NCBI GenBank assembly: GCA_020444165.1
Contig: JAHLLK010000075.1
Location: 1 to 28,119, forward strand
Reading direction: 5' to 3'
Source of the DNA: Deltaproteobacteria bacterium
GTDB lineage: Bacteria; Desulfobacterota; Desulfarculia; Desulfarculales; Desulfarculaceae
Length of the DNA: 28,119 bases
This document shows, in pieces, positions 12,689 through 21,275 of the stretch (within the stretch, counting starts at the first letter, position 1; every line of letters starts with the position of its first letter). The notes beneath the pieces are model-generated. The model made no database searches and was not told the origin of the DNA. It was given only the letters and a program-made list of their open reading frames with translations. The position numbers and the translations under genes were made by a program.

Positions 12689-15370
12689 TTGCAGGCCGTC
12701 ACGCTGACCATAAACGATCAGACCGTAAGCGCCCGGGCCGGCCGCACCATTCTGGAGGTGGCCCGGGAACTGGGTATTGACATCCCCACCCTATGCCACC
12801 ACGAGTTCCTGCGGCCCATCGGGGCCTGCCGGTTGTGCCAGGTGGAGTGGCTGGACCGGGGGGTGGTGGTGCCGGCTTGCGTCACCACCATCGCGCCGGG
12901 CATGAACCTGCGGACCGATTCGGAGCGGGTGGAGAAAAACCGCCGCAACATCATCCGGCTCCTCTTGGCCAGCCATCCGGAATCCTGCCTGGTGTGCAAC
13001 AAGGGCAACCTCTGCGAACTCCGCCAGCTGGCCGCCCGGCTGGGGGTGGGCGAGCACGGCCTGGACCCGGTGCCCTATCACCCCGGGGTGCAGGACCTGA
13101 ACCCCTTCCTGGCCCGCGATCTCAGCAAATGCATCATGTGCGCCAAGTGCCTCCGGGCCGACCAGGACCTGGTGGAGGAGGGGGTCATCGACTATCACCA
13201 GCGGGGGTTTGACGCCTATCCCGCCACCCCCTTCAACCTGCCCCTGGAAGAGGCCCGCTGCACCTTTTGCGGCACCTGCCTCACGGTGTGCCCCACCGGG
13301 GCCATCTACGAAAAGCATCGCCCCTGCCTGGACCACCTGGCCGGCCGGGAAGCCTCGGTGTGTGGCTACTGCGCCTCTGGCTGCGCCATCTTCCTGGAGC
13401 ATGACGGCCAGCGGGTGGTGGGCGTGGCCCCTACCCAAAGCGCCTCCACGGCCAACGGGGTCACCCTGTGCGTCAAGGGGCGCTTCGGCTTTGACTACCT
13501 GGCCAGCCCGGAGCGGCTCTCCACCCCCTTGGTCAAGGAGAACGGCGAGTTCCGGCCCATCTCCTGGGACGCGGCCCTGGCCCTGGCCGCCCGCCGCCTG
13601 CGGGAGATCGCGGCCCGGGAGGGCGGCGCCGCCCTGGGTTTTTTGGGCAGCGCCCGGGCCACCAACGAGGAGAACTACCTGCTGCAAAAGCTGGCCCGCA
13701 CCGTGGGCCGGACCAACAACGTCACCACTTCGGCCGGGCTTTACTATCACCCCGCCGCGGAGCTGTTGGGGGAGGCCACCGGTTTCGCGGCCGGCTCCCT
13801 CACCCTGCCGGAGTTGGCCGACAGCCGGGTAATCTTCCTTTTGGGCGGCGACCCCACCCGCACCAGCCCGGTGGTGGGCTACCACGTCAAGCGGGCGGTG
13901 CGCCGGGGGGCCCGGCTCGTCCTGGTGGACCCCCTGCAAGGCAAGCTGGCCTCCCGGGCCGATCCCTGGCTGGCCCCCGTTCTGGGCGGCGAGGCCGAGA
14001 TCCTATGGGGGCTGTTGAAGGTCCTGGCCGAGGAGGACCTCTTCAACCACAAGTTCGTGGGGGCCAAGACCAAGGGCCTGGAGCGCCTGAACCAGGCCCT
14101 GGCCGGAGTGGCGGTGGCGGACTGCGCCGCGCGGGCCGGGGTGGGCGTGAGCCAACTGCGGGACACGGCCCGGTTGTTGGCCGCGGCCGACACCGTGGCC
14201 TTCATTTTCGGCCGGAGCGCCGTGCAGGACGCCCGGGGCCCGGAGATCGTGAGCCTTTTGGTGGACCTGGCCCTGGTCACCGGCAACCTGGGCCGGCGGG
14301 GGGCCGGGCTGTTGCCGCTTTTGACCGATTGCAACACCCAGGGTGCTTTGGACATGGGCTGTCACCCGGCCTGGCTGCCGGGGCACCGCGCCCTGGAGGA
14401 CGAGGCCGCGCGGGCCCGCCTGGCCCGGCTGTGGGGCGCGGCGCCGCCGGCCTGGCCCGGGCTGGACTACCTGGGGCTCATGCAGGCCGCGGGGCGGGGA
14501 AGCCTCAAGGCCCTGTGGATCATGGCCGACAACCCCCTGGCCCGGGTGCCCGGCCGGGAGGCGGCGGCCCGGGCCCTGGCCAACCTGGAGTTTTTGGTGG
14601 TGCAGGACCTCTTCCTCTCGGACACCGCCCGCCAAGCCCATCTGGTCCTGCCCGCGGCCGGTTTTGCCGAGAGCGGCGGCACCTACACCAACCTGGAGCG
14701 CCGGGTGCAGCAGTTGAACCCGGCGGTGCCGCCGCCGGGCGGCTTCCCGGCCAATTGGCAGGTGCTGGCCCGCCTGGCTGAGCTGGGGGGCGCGGCGTGG
14801 CCCTATGAATCCTGGCCGGAGGTGAGTCAGGAGATCGCCGCGGCCGCGCCGTGCTACCAGGGCCTTTTCGAGGTGGCGGCGGCGAGCCGCGCCGCGGCCT
14901 GGCCCCTGCCCGGGGCCGAGGAGCTTACCGACACCTTGCCCCACGGCATCGGTCACCCCGACGGGCGGGCCCTGTTCCTGACCCCCACCCGGGGGACCGC
15001 CCCGCCGGCGCCGGAGGGCTTCCCCTATCGCCTGCTCTTGGGCCGCGAGCTGGGCCATTTGGGCGAAGGACTCCGAAGTTCCCATTCCGCCCGTTTGCAG
15101 ACGGCCTTTGGCCGGCCTTGCCTGGAGGTCTCGCCCGCGGATTGGGAGGCCCTGGCCCTGGAAGGGGCCGGCGCGGTGCGGGTGGCCTCGCCCCACGGTG
15201 AGCTTACCCTGGCCGCCCGGCGGGAGGGTCGCTTGCCCCAGGGAGTCATGTTCCTGGCGGCCAGCCACCCGGCCCTGGGCCACACGGCCCTGTGGGAGGC
15301 CGCCTGGGGCGGGAGCGGGCCCGCGCCCCGGGAGTGCTGGGTGCGGGCAGCCAAGTCGGCAAACCCATAA
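12689..15370 (+). CDS. NuoG/formate-dehydrogenase-like Fe-S molybdopterin-fold subunit
   Basis: The 893-residue protein starts with the NuoG/HydA/FdhA electron-relay region: plant-type [2Fe-2S] domain (Cys36, 47, 50, 64), the His-Cys3 [4Fe-4S] motif SHPESCLVCNKGNLC (His96 with Cys100, 103, 109), and a ferredoxin domain with CIMCAKCLRAD (Cys148, 151, 154, Asp158) and CTFCGTCLTVCP (Cys191, 194, 197, 201). The molybdopterin-oxidoreductase fold follows, with its own cluster (Cys225, 228, 232, 261) and LCVKGRFGFDYL. Where formate dehydrogenases have the metal-binding Cys/Sec and His (RLCHAP type), this protein reads GLYYHP (Tyr352, Tyr353). It therefore probably wires electrons rather than oxidising formate. 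The TTG start at 12689 follows GGAGGAGG by 8 bases and matches the fold start; no nearby ATG fits. It heads an operon with NuoE, NuoF, MetV and MetF. Confidence 0.9.
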   Translation: MQAVTLTINDQTVSARAGRTILEVARELGIDIPTLCHHEFLRPIGACRLCQVEWLDRGVVVPACVTTIAPGMNLRTDSERVEKNRRNIIRLLLASHPESCLVCNKGNLCELRQLAARLGVGEHGLDPVPYHPGVQDLNPFLARDLSKCIMCAKCLRADQDLVEEGVIDYHQRGFDAYPATPFNLPLEEARCTFCGTCLTVCPTGAIYEKHRPCLDHLAGREASVCGYCASGCAIFLEHDGQRVVGVAPTQSASTANGVTLCVKGRFGFDYLASPERLSTPLVKENGEFRPISWDAALALAARRLREIAAREGGAALGFLGSARATNEENYLLQKLARTVGRTNNVTTSAGLYYHPAAELLGEATGFAAGSLTLPELADSRVIFLLGGDPTRTSPVVGYHVKRAVRRGARLVLVDPLQGKLASRADPWLAPVLGGEAEILWGLLKVLAEEDLFNHKFVGAKTKGLERLNQALAGVAVADCAARAGVGVSQLRDTARLLAAADTVAFIFGRSAVQDARGPEIVSLLVDLALVTGNLGRRGAGLLPLLTDCNTQGALDMGCHPAWLPGHRALEDEAARARLARLWGAAPPAWPGLDYLGLMQAAGRGSLKALWIMADNPLARVPGREAAARALANLEFLVVQDLFLSDTARQAHLVLPAAGFAESGGTYTNLERRVQQLNPAVPPPGGFPANWQVLARLAELGGAAWPYESWPEVSQEIAAAAPCYQGLFEVAAASRAAAWPLPGAEELTDTLPHGIGHPDGRALFLTPTRGTAPPAPEGFPYRLLLGRELGHLGEGLRSSHSARLQTAFGRPCLEVSPADWEALALEGAGAVRVASPHGELTLAARREGRLPQGVMFLAASHPALGHTALWEAAWGGSGPAPRECWVRAAKSANP

Positions 15371-15395
15371 CCGCCAGAGGGCAGGGAGGAAGAAC

Positions 15396-15869
15396 ATGCC
15401 GGCTCCCCTGGGGGACCTCAGCCGCTTGCCGGAGATGCTGCAGGGCTTTCACCGTCAGGCCGACCTGATCCCGGCCCTGCAAAGGGTGCAGGAGGAGTTC
15501 GGCTACGTGCCGCCGCCCAGCCTGGAGGTCATCGCCGGCCATCTGGGCCTGTTCCCGGCCCAGGTGCAGGGAGTGGTGAGCTTTTACCACATGTTCTTCA
15601 CCGAGCCCCGGGGCCGGCACGTGGTCACGGTGTGCCGGGGCACGGCCTGCCACGTCAAGGGCGGCAAAGGGGTACTCCGGGTGGTGCAGAAGATTCTGGG
15701 CCTGGCGGACGGCGAAACTTCGGAAGACTATCAATTCACCCTGGAAACCGTGGCTTGCCTCGGCGCCTGCGCCCTGTCCCCGGTGATGGTGGTGGACGGC
15801 CGGGTCTTCGGCCGCCTGAACCCCAAGCGCATCGAGAACGTGCTGGACAGCCTGCGGAAGACGGAGTGA
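15396..15869 (+). CDS. nuoE: NuoE-type [2Fe-2S] thioredoxin-like subunit
   Basis: The 157-residue protein has the NuoE plan: a helical N-terminus with LIPALQRVQEEFGYVPPPSL and GVVSFYHMFFTEPRGRH, then a thioredoxin-like domain with cluster cysteines in TVCRGTACHVKGG and TVACLGACALSPVMVVDGR (C-x4-C and C-x3-C). In complex I and in NAD-dependent hydrogenases and formate dehydrogenases this subunit binds NuoF and holds the N1a cluster. GGGAGGAAG precedes the ATG at 15396, 25 bases after the stop of the NuoG-like gene. The stop at 15867-15869 is 5 bases before the NuoF start, so the stoichiometric partners are tightly coupled. Confidence 0.95.
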   Translation: MPAPLGDLSRLPEMLQGFHRQADLIPALQRVQEEFGYVPPPSLEVIAGHLGLFPAQVQGVVSFYHMFFTEPRGRHVVTVCRGTACHVKGGKGVLRVVQKILGLADGETSEDYQFTLETVACLGACALSPVMVVDGRVFGRLNPKRIENVLDSLRKTE

Positions 15870-15874
15870 GCCCT

Positions 15875-18800
15875 ATGCCATCCCTGGAATCGGTGCGGGA
15901 TCTGGAGCGGCTCAGGCAATCCCTGACCCTGGATCACGACCCCAAGAAGCTGGTGGTCAATGTCTGCGTGGACACGGGCTGCGCCGCCCTGGGGGCGGAA
16001 AAGGTCTACGAGTCCCTGGGGCGGGAGATCGCGGCCCAGGGCCTGGCTTCGGCGGTGACCTTGAAGCCGGTGGGCTGCCCGGGGTTCTGCCAGCGCGGGC
16101 CGGTGGTGGTGGTCAATCCCCACGACATCTTCTACCAGCAGGTGGCCGAGGAGGACGCGGGCGACATCGTGCGGGAGACCCTGGCCCGTTACAACATCCT
16201 GGGCCGGCTGTTGTACGCCGACCCGGCCAGCGGCCGCCGCGCGGTGTACAGCGCCGAGGTGCCGTTCTACGCCAAGCAGAAGCGGGTGGTTTTGGCCGAC
16301 AGCGGCCTCATAGACCCCACCCGGGTGGAGGATTACCTCCTCAGGGGCGGTTACGGCTCCCTGGCCAAGGCGCTCACCACCCTGGACCCCGCCCTGGTGG
16401 TGGACATGGTGGAGAAGTCCGGGCTCCGGGGCCGGGGCGGGGCCGGCTTCCCCACCGGCACCAAGTGGCGTTTCTGCCGCCAGAGCCCGGGCGAAGAGAA
16501 GTTCATCATCTGCAACGCCGACGAGGGTGACCCCGGGGCCTTCATGGACCGCACCGTGTTGGAGGGCAACCCCCACCTGGTGCTGGAGGGCATGACCATC
16601 GGGGCCTATGCCATGGGGGCCACCCGCGGCTTCATCTACGTGCGGGCTGAATACCCCACGGCCATCCGCCATCTGGAGACCGCCCTGGCCCAGAGCCACG
16701 AGTTGGGGTTGTTGGGCCCGGATATCCTGGGCTCGGGTTTCACTTTTGACATCGAGATCAAAGTGGGGGCCGGGGCCTTTGTCTGCGGCGAGGAAACCGC
16801 CCTGATGCAGTCCATCGAGGGCAAGCGGGGCATGCCGCGGCTGCGGCCGCCGTTCCCGGCCCAGAAGGGCCTGTGGGGCTGGCCCACCAACATCAACAAC
16901 GTGGAGACCTGGGCCAACATCCGGGCCATCATCGACCGGGGCCCGGAGTGGTACGCGGGCATCGGCAGCGAGAATTCCAAGGGCACCAAGATCTTCTCGG
17001 TGACCGGCCGCATCAACAACACCGGCCTGGTGGAGGTGCCCATGGGCATCACCCTCCGGGAGGTGGTCTACGAAATCGGCGGCGGCATCGCCCGGGGACG
17101 AAGATTCAAGGCGGCCCAGATGGGCGGCCCCTCGGGCGGGGCCATCCCGGCCCGTTTTCAGGACCTGCCCATTGACTACGAGTCCCTGAAGACCGTGGGC
17201 TCCATGATGGGCTCCGGCGGCATGATCATCCTGGACGAGAACACCTGCATGGTGGATCTCACCCGCTTTTTCCTTACCTTCACCCAGAGCGAGTCCTGCG
17301 GGGAGTGCTTCCCCTGCCGCCTGGGCACCCGCCAACTCCTGGCCATCCTCACCCGCATCACCCAGGGCGAGGGACGGCCGGGCGACATCGAAAAGCTGCT
17401 GGATCTGGGCGCCACGGTGAAGGAGTCGTCTCTCTGCGGCCTGGGCCAGAGTTGCGCCAACCCGGTGCTCTCCACCATCCGCTATTTCCGGGACGAGTAC
17501 GAAGCTCACATCAACGAGCGCAAGTGCCCGGCCGCGGCCTGCGACGCCATGGTCATCAGCGCCTGCCAGCACGCCTGCCCGGCCGGCATCGACGTGCCCA
17601 ACTACGTGGCGGCCATTGCCGAGGGCGATTACGTGAAGGCGGTGGAGATAATCCGGGAGCGGAATCCCTTCCCCGCGGTGTGCGGCCGCATCTGCGTGCA
17701 TCCCTGCGAGATGAAATGCCGCCGGGGGGAATTGGACGACCCGGTTTCCATCCGGGCCCTGAAGCGCTTTGCCTCGGACCGGGCCTATGCCCGGGTGCGG
17801 GAGCGGGCCGAGCCCTTCCCCCTGACCCAGAGCCAAAAGGTGGCCATCGTGGGGGCCGGGCCGGCCGGGCTCACCGCGGGCTACTTCCTCCGGAAGATGG
17901 GCTACCCGGTCACCGTGTTCGAGGCCAAGGACCGGGCCGGCGGCATGCTGGCCGTGACCATCCCGGAGTTCCGCCTGCCCCGGCAGATCATCGAGCAGGA
18001 CATCCGCTACATCGAGAGCGTCGGAGTGGAGATCCGTTACCAGCATCCGGTGGACCGCCGCCACACGGTGCAGGACCTGTTGAAGGAGGGCTACAGCGCG
18101 GTGTTCATCGCGGCCGGGGCCGGGGCGGCCAAGTCCATCGGCATCCCCGGCGAGGAGAGCGCGCCCCGGGGGCTGTACTACGGGCTCCAGTTCCTGTCCC
18201 AGGTCAAGACCGGTACGCCGCCCCGGGTGGGCGACCGGGTCCTGGTGATCGGCGGCGGCAACGTGGCCCTGGACGTGGCCCGCACCGCCCGCCGGGTGGG
18301 CGGCCGGGACGTGCGGGTGGTCTGCCTGGAGAAGCGGGACGAGATGCCGGCCTGGACCAAGGACATCGAGGAAGCCCTGGCCGAGGGCATCATCCTCGAG
18401 AACTCCTGGGGACCCCGCCAGGTCCTCTCCGAGGGCGACCGGGTGCGGGGGATGGAGTTCATGCGCTGCCTCCGGGTCTTTGACCTGGAGGGGCGCTTCC
18501 GGCCCCAGTTCGACACGGAGCACCTGGAGGTCATGCCCGCGGACACGGTGATCGTGGCCATCGGCCAGGCGCCGGACCTCTCCTTCCTCTCCGAGGAGGA
18601 GGGCCTGGAGCGGGCGGTGTGGGGAGCCTTGCAGGTCAATGACAACACTCTGGCCACCAACCTGCCGGGCATCTTCGCGGGCGGTGACTTTGTCACCGGC
18701 CCCACCTTCCTGATCCGGGCCATCGGCTCGGGCCGCCGGGCCGCCCTGGCCATTGCCAAGTACCTGGAGGGCGACGCCAGCCGGGTCTTGATGCCCGACG

Positions 18801-19000
18801 AGAAGACCGCCCTGGGCGCGGAAGCGGCCCGCCTGGCCCAGGAAGAGGCCGACGTGCCGCTCTCGGGCCGTAGCGAGCTGGAGCAAGAGGACCCCCGCGC
18901 CCGGGTGGAGGATTTTCGGGAGGTGGAGCTGGGGTTCAGCGAGGACCAGGCCCGGGTGGAAGCCCGCCGCTGCCTGCGTTGCGACTTGGAAGGACGCTGA
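15875..19000 (+). CDS. nuoF: NuoF fused to GltD/NfnB-like flavoprotein
   Basis: The 1041-residue protein has three parts. Residues 1-110 are a [2Fe-2S] thioredoxin-like domain (Cys31, 36, 68, 72). Residues about 125-545 are NuoF: GRGGAGFPTGTKW, CNADEGDPGAFMDR for NADH/FMN, GAGAFVCGEETALMQSIEGK and the N3 cluster ESCGECFPCR with Cys521. Residues about 550-1041 are a glutamate-synthase-small-subunit-like module: Cys-rich start (CQHACPAGID, CGRICVHPCEMKC), FAD site VAIVGAGPAGLTAGYF and NAD(P) site VLVIGGGNVALDVA, ending in RCLRC. The protein can thus bind FMN, FAD and probably two nicotinamide nucleotides. It should accept or donate NADH electrons for the MetVF pair; the second nucleotide site is like that of the NADPH-using NfnB. 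The start 15875 is 5 bases after nuoE. Confidence 0.95.
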   Translation: MPSLESVRDLERLRQSLTLDHDPKKLVVNVCVDTGCAALGAEKVYESLGREIAAQGLASAVTLKPVGCPGFCQRGPVVVVNPHDIFYQQVAEEDAGDIVRETLARYNILGRLLYADPASGRRAVYSAEVPFYAKQKRVVLADSGLIDPTRVEDYLLRGGYGSLAKALTTLDPALVVDMVEKSGLRGRGGAGFPTGTKWRFCRQSPGEEKFIICNADEGDPGAFMDRTVLEGNPHLVLEGMTIGAYAMGATRGFIYVRAEYPTAIRHLETALAQSHELGLLGPDILGSGFTFDIEIKVGAGAFVCGEETALMQSIEGKRGMPRLRPPFPAQKGLWGWPTNINNVETWANIRAIIDRGPEWYAGIGSENSKGTKIFSVTGRINNTGLVEVPMGITLREVVYEIGGGIARGRRFKAAQMGGPSGGAIPARFQDLPIDYESLKTVGSMMGSGGMIILDENTCMVDLTRFFLTFTQSESCGECFPCRLGTRQLLAILTRITQGEGRPGDIEKLLDLGATVKESSLCGLGQSCANPVLSTIRYFRDEYEAHINERKCPAAACDAMVISACQHACPAGIDVPNYVAAIAEGDYVKAVEIIRERNPFPAVCGRICVHPCEMKCRRGELDDPVSIRALKRFASDRAYARVRERAEPFPLTQSQKVAIVGAGPAGLTAGYFLRKMGYPVTVFEAKDRAGGMLAVTIPEFRLPRQIIEQDIRYIESVGVEIRYQHPVDRRHTVQDLLKEGYSAVFIAAGAGAAKSIGIPGEESAPRGLYYGLQFLSQVKTGTPPRVGDRVLVIGGGNVALDVARTARRVGGRDVRVVCLEKRDEMPAWTKDIEEALAEGIILENSWGPRQVLSEGDRVRGMEFMRCLRVFDLEGRFRPQFDTEHLEVMPADTVIVAIGQAPDLSFLSEEEGLERAVWGALQVNDNTLATNLPGIFAGGDFVTGPTFLIRAIGSGRRAALAIAKYLEGDASRVLMPDEKTALGAEAARLAQEEADVPLSGRSELEQEDPRARVEDFREVELGFSEDQARVEARRCLRCDLEGR

Positions 19001-19047
19001 CAAGGCCGGGAGCCCCCCCGGGGGCTCCGGAAAAGAGAGAGCGAAAC

Positions 19048-19695
19048 ATGATCCGTTCCATCACCCAGCCCAAGGAGGCCGCGGAGCTGGACCGGCTCCT
19101 GGAGGGGCTGACCCGGCTCTACGTGGTGGGTTGCGGCACCTGTGTGACCCTCACCAACACCGGCGGGGTGGCCCAGGTGGCGGCCATGAGCGAGGCGCTG
19201 AGCCAGAAAGGCAAGGCGGTGACCGGCAGCATGGTGGTGCCCGTGGCCTGCGACCAGCTCAGTTACGAGATCCTGGCCGAGGAGAAGGGCGCCCTGGAGA
19301 CGGCCGAAGCCCTGGTGATCATGACCTGCGCCTATGGGGTGCAGACCATCGGCAGCCAGCTCAAGAAGATGGTCATCCCGGCCCTGGACACCCTGTTCGT
19401 GGGCAAGGAGACCGGGCCGGGGCGCTATCAGGAGGTGTGCCGGCAGTGCGGCCAATGCGTGCTGGGGGAGACCGGCGGCCTGTGCCCCGTGACCTCCTGC
19501 CACAAGGGCCTGGTGAACGGGCCCTGCGGCGGCACCAACCAGGGCAAGTGCGAGATCGATTCCAACAAGGACTGCGTCTGGACCCTGATCTACAAGCGGT
19601 TGGCCGAGTTCGACCGGCTGGACCTGATGCGGCGTTACCAGCCCCCCAAGAACTACAGCGTGGAGCCCCGGCCGGGCCTGTATCAATTGCCATAG
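19048..19695 (+). CDS. metV: MetV, zinc/Fe-S partner of methylene-THF reductase
   Basis: The 215-residue protein matches the MTHFR C-terminal-like MetV family: N-terminal LYVVGCGTCVTLTNTGGVAQ, a Rossmann-like middle with VPVACDQLSYEIL and VIMTCAYGVQTIG, and the C-terminal Cys cluster CRQCGQCVLGETGGLCPVTS, CHKGLVNGPCGG and GKCEID. In acetogens MetV forms the heterodimer with MetF, carries clusters or zinc and passes electrons from the partner complex to the MetF flavin. It sits 47 bases downstream of the NuoF-GltD gene and 60 bases before metF, which fits direct docking to that dehydrogenase. The ATG at 19048 is preceded by AGAGAGCG; an upstream in-frame start would add poorly coding residues. 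Confidence 0.94.
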   Translation: MIRSITQPKEAAELDRLLEGLTRLYVVGCGTCVTLTNTGGVAQVAAMSEALSQKGKAVTGSMVVPVACDQLSYEILAEEKGALETAEALVIMTCAYGVQTIGSQLKKMVIPALDTLFVGKETGPGRYQEVCRQCGQCVLGETGGLCPVTSCHKGLVNGPCGGTNQGKCEIDSNKDCVWTLIYKRLAEFDRLDLMRRYQPPKNYSVEPRPGLYQLP

Positions 19696-19755
19696 GCTGG
19701 GGGTCACACCCAGAGCGTAGTCAGGCAAGAACCAGAGCGGAAAGGAGTTCCCGGG

Positions 19756-20643
19756 ATGCCGCCAAGCTTCAAGGAAGTGCTGGGGTCGGGCGAGTTCGTG
19801 GTCACGGCCGAGGCGGCCCCCCCCAAGGGCACCAATCTGGAGAAATTCCGGCACCACGTCGAGCTGTTGAAGGATCGGGTCCACGCCGTGAACGTGACCG
19901 ATCACCAAAGCTCGGTGATGCGCTTTCCCTCCCTGGGCGGGGCGCTCATGGTCAAGGAGCTGGGCGGCGAGCCCATTTTGCAGATGACCTGCCGGGACCG
20001 CAACCGGCTGGCCCTGCAGGCCGATCTGTTGTTCGCCTCCTCCCGGGGCATCACCAACGTCTTGTGCCTTACCGGCGATTCCATCGTGGTGGGGGACCAC
20101 AAGACCGCCAAGTCGGTGTTCGACCTGGACTCCTCCCAACTGCTCCGAACCATCCGCGGCCTGGAGGCCGGCCATGACCTGGCCGGCAACCAGTTGGACG
20201 GCGGGGTCCAGTTCTGCGCCGGGGCCATCGTCACCCCGGAAGCCCAGCCCCTGGAGCCCCAGAAGATCAAGTTCGAGAAGAAAATCGAGGCCGGGGCCGA
20301 GTTCATCCAGACCCAGGCGGTGTACGACCTGGACACCTTCCAGGGGTTCATGGACTACGCCCGGCCCTTTGGGGTCAAGATCCTGGCCGGCATCATCCTT
20401 TTGACCTCGGCGGGCATGGCCCGCTTCATGAACAAGAACGTGCCCGGGGTATTCGTGCCCCAGGACCTGATCGACGAGATGGCGGCCGCGCCCAAGGGCC
20501 AAGCCCTGGCCACCGGAGTGGCCATCGCCGGGCGCATGATCAAGCGGATCAAGGAGGAGAACATCTGCGAAGGCGTGCACGTGATGGCCATCGGCAAGGA
20601 GGAGCTGGTGCCGGCCATCCTGGAAGCGGCGGGCCTGGCCTGA
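19756..20643 (+). CDS. metF: methylenetetrahydrofolate reductase MetF
   Basis: The 295-residue protein is a standard short MetF barrel: VVTAEAAPPKGTN carries the catalytic Glu19, followed by VNVTDHQSSVMRFPSLGGAL, QMTCRDRNRLALQADLLFA, NVLCLTGDS and FIQTQAVYDLDTF, all family landmarks. It reduces 5,10-methylene-tetrahydrofolate to 5-methyl-tetrahydrofolate with FAD, in the methyl branch of the Wood-Ljungdahl pathway and for methionine synthesis. There is no NAD(P)H regulatory extension, so electrons should come from MetV and the NuoEFG-like partners. AAAGGAG lies at 19741-19747 before the ATG. It is the last clear gene of the operon; a 178-bp gap follows. Confidence 0.96.
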   Translation: MPPSFKEVLGSGEFVVTAEAAPPKGTNLEKFRHHVELLKDRVHAVNVTDHQSSVMRFPSLGGALMVKELGGEPILQMTCRDRNRLALQADLLFASSRGITNVLCLTGDSIVVGDHKTAKSVFDLDSSQLLRTIRGLEAGHDLAGNQLDGGVQFCAGAIVTPEAQPLEPQKIKFEKKIEAGAEFIQTQAVYDLDTFQGFMDYARPFGVKILAGIILLTSAGMARFMNKNVPGVFVPQDLIDEMAAAPKGQALATGVAIAGRMIKRIKEENICEGVHVMAIGKEELVPAILEAAGLA

Positions 20644-20821
20644 GGGGCGGACGGCAGGGCTTGCCGGCTCCCGGACCGGCGCAGGAAAGCCGGAACAGGC
20701 TGAATCTTTGGGCACAAGGGGAATTGACTCTTTTCTCCCCCCTACCTCCCTGGGTTATCCTGGATATAGAGGCGGGAGAGGCGGGCTTCCCGCGGTCACC
20801 GGCGGCTACAAGGAGGCGATG

Positions 20822-21208
20822 ATGGCCAAGAAGATTTTGATTATCGACGACGACCCGGATTTGGTGGAAGCGGTGAGCATGCTCCTGGAGGCGGAAGGCA
20901 TGGAGCCTGTGGCGGCCTACGGCGGGGTGGAGGGCCTGGAAAAGGCCAAGACGGCGAACCCTGATCTGATCGTGCTGGACATCATGATGCCCGACAAGGA
21001 CGGCTACGCCGTGGCCAAGGAACTGGCCGCCGACGATGGCCTGAACGCCATACCCGTGATCATGCTGACCGCGGTGACCAACTTCGTGGGCTCCACCAGC
21101 TATTCCCACGACTCGGGCAAGTCCCTGGAGGCGGACGACTTCTTCGCCAAGCCCGTGGATCCCGAGGCCCTGGTGGCCCGGATCGTGACCCTCATGGGCG
21201 GACGTTAA
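20822..21208 (+). CDS. stand-alone response-regulator receiver domain
   Basis: The 128-residue protein is one receiver domain and nothing else: ILIIDDDPDLVEA with the acidic pocket, LIVLDIMMPDKDG with phosphoacceptor Asp53, MLTAVT with Thr83 and FFAKPVDP with Lys110. The loop after Thr83 contains a longer insertion (NFVGSTSYSHDSGKSLEADD) than in CheY. CheY-like proteins without output act by binding partners or as phosphate carriers. AAGGAGG ends 5 bases before the second of two tandem ATGs (20819 and 20822), so 20822 is preferred. The histidine kinase at 21666-23198 is nearby on the opposite strand and could phosphorylate it; that link is inference. Confidence 0.92.
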   Translation: MAKKILIIDDDPDLVEAVSMLLEAEGMEPVAAYGGVEGLEKAKTANPDLIVLDIMMPDKDGYAVAKELAADDGLNAIPVIMLTAVTNFVGSTSYSHDSGKSLEADDFFAKPVDPEALVARIVTLMGGR

Positions 21209-21275
21209 GGGCGGGGCCGCCGCGGGCGGAGTTGCATCCCGCGGCCGTGGGCGGCCCGTTGATCCTGCAACCCAG

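Noticed and set aside
13727..13762. Selenocysteine or Cys active site in the formate-dehydrogenase-like protein
   Set aside because: The codons are CTT TAC TAT CAC; there is no TGA or TGC at the expected place.
15731..19003. A 1090-codon open frame antisense to the NuoF-GltD gene, and a similar 845-codon frame at 18178-20715
   Set aside because: High GC keeps the antisense frames open. The sense strand has full-length NuoF, MetV and MetF homology; the antisense products are His/Gly/Pro-rich low complexity.
20724..20729. TTGACT as -35 of a promoter for the receiver gene
   Set aside because: No -10 box occurs at 16-19 bases; the closest TATCCT is 26 bases away.
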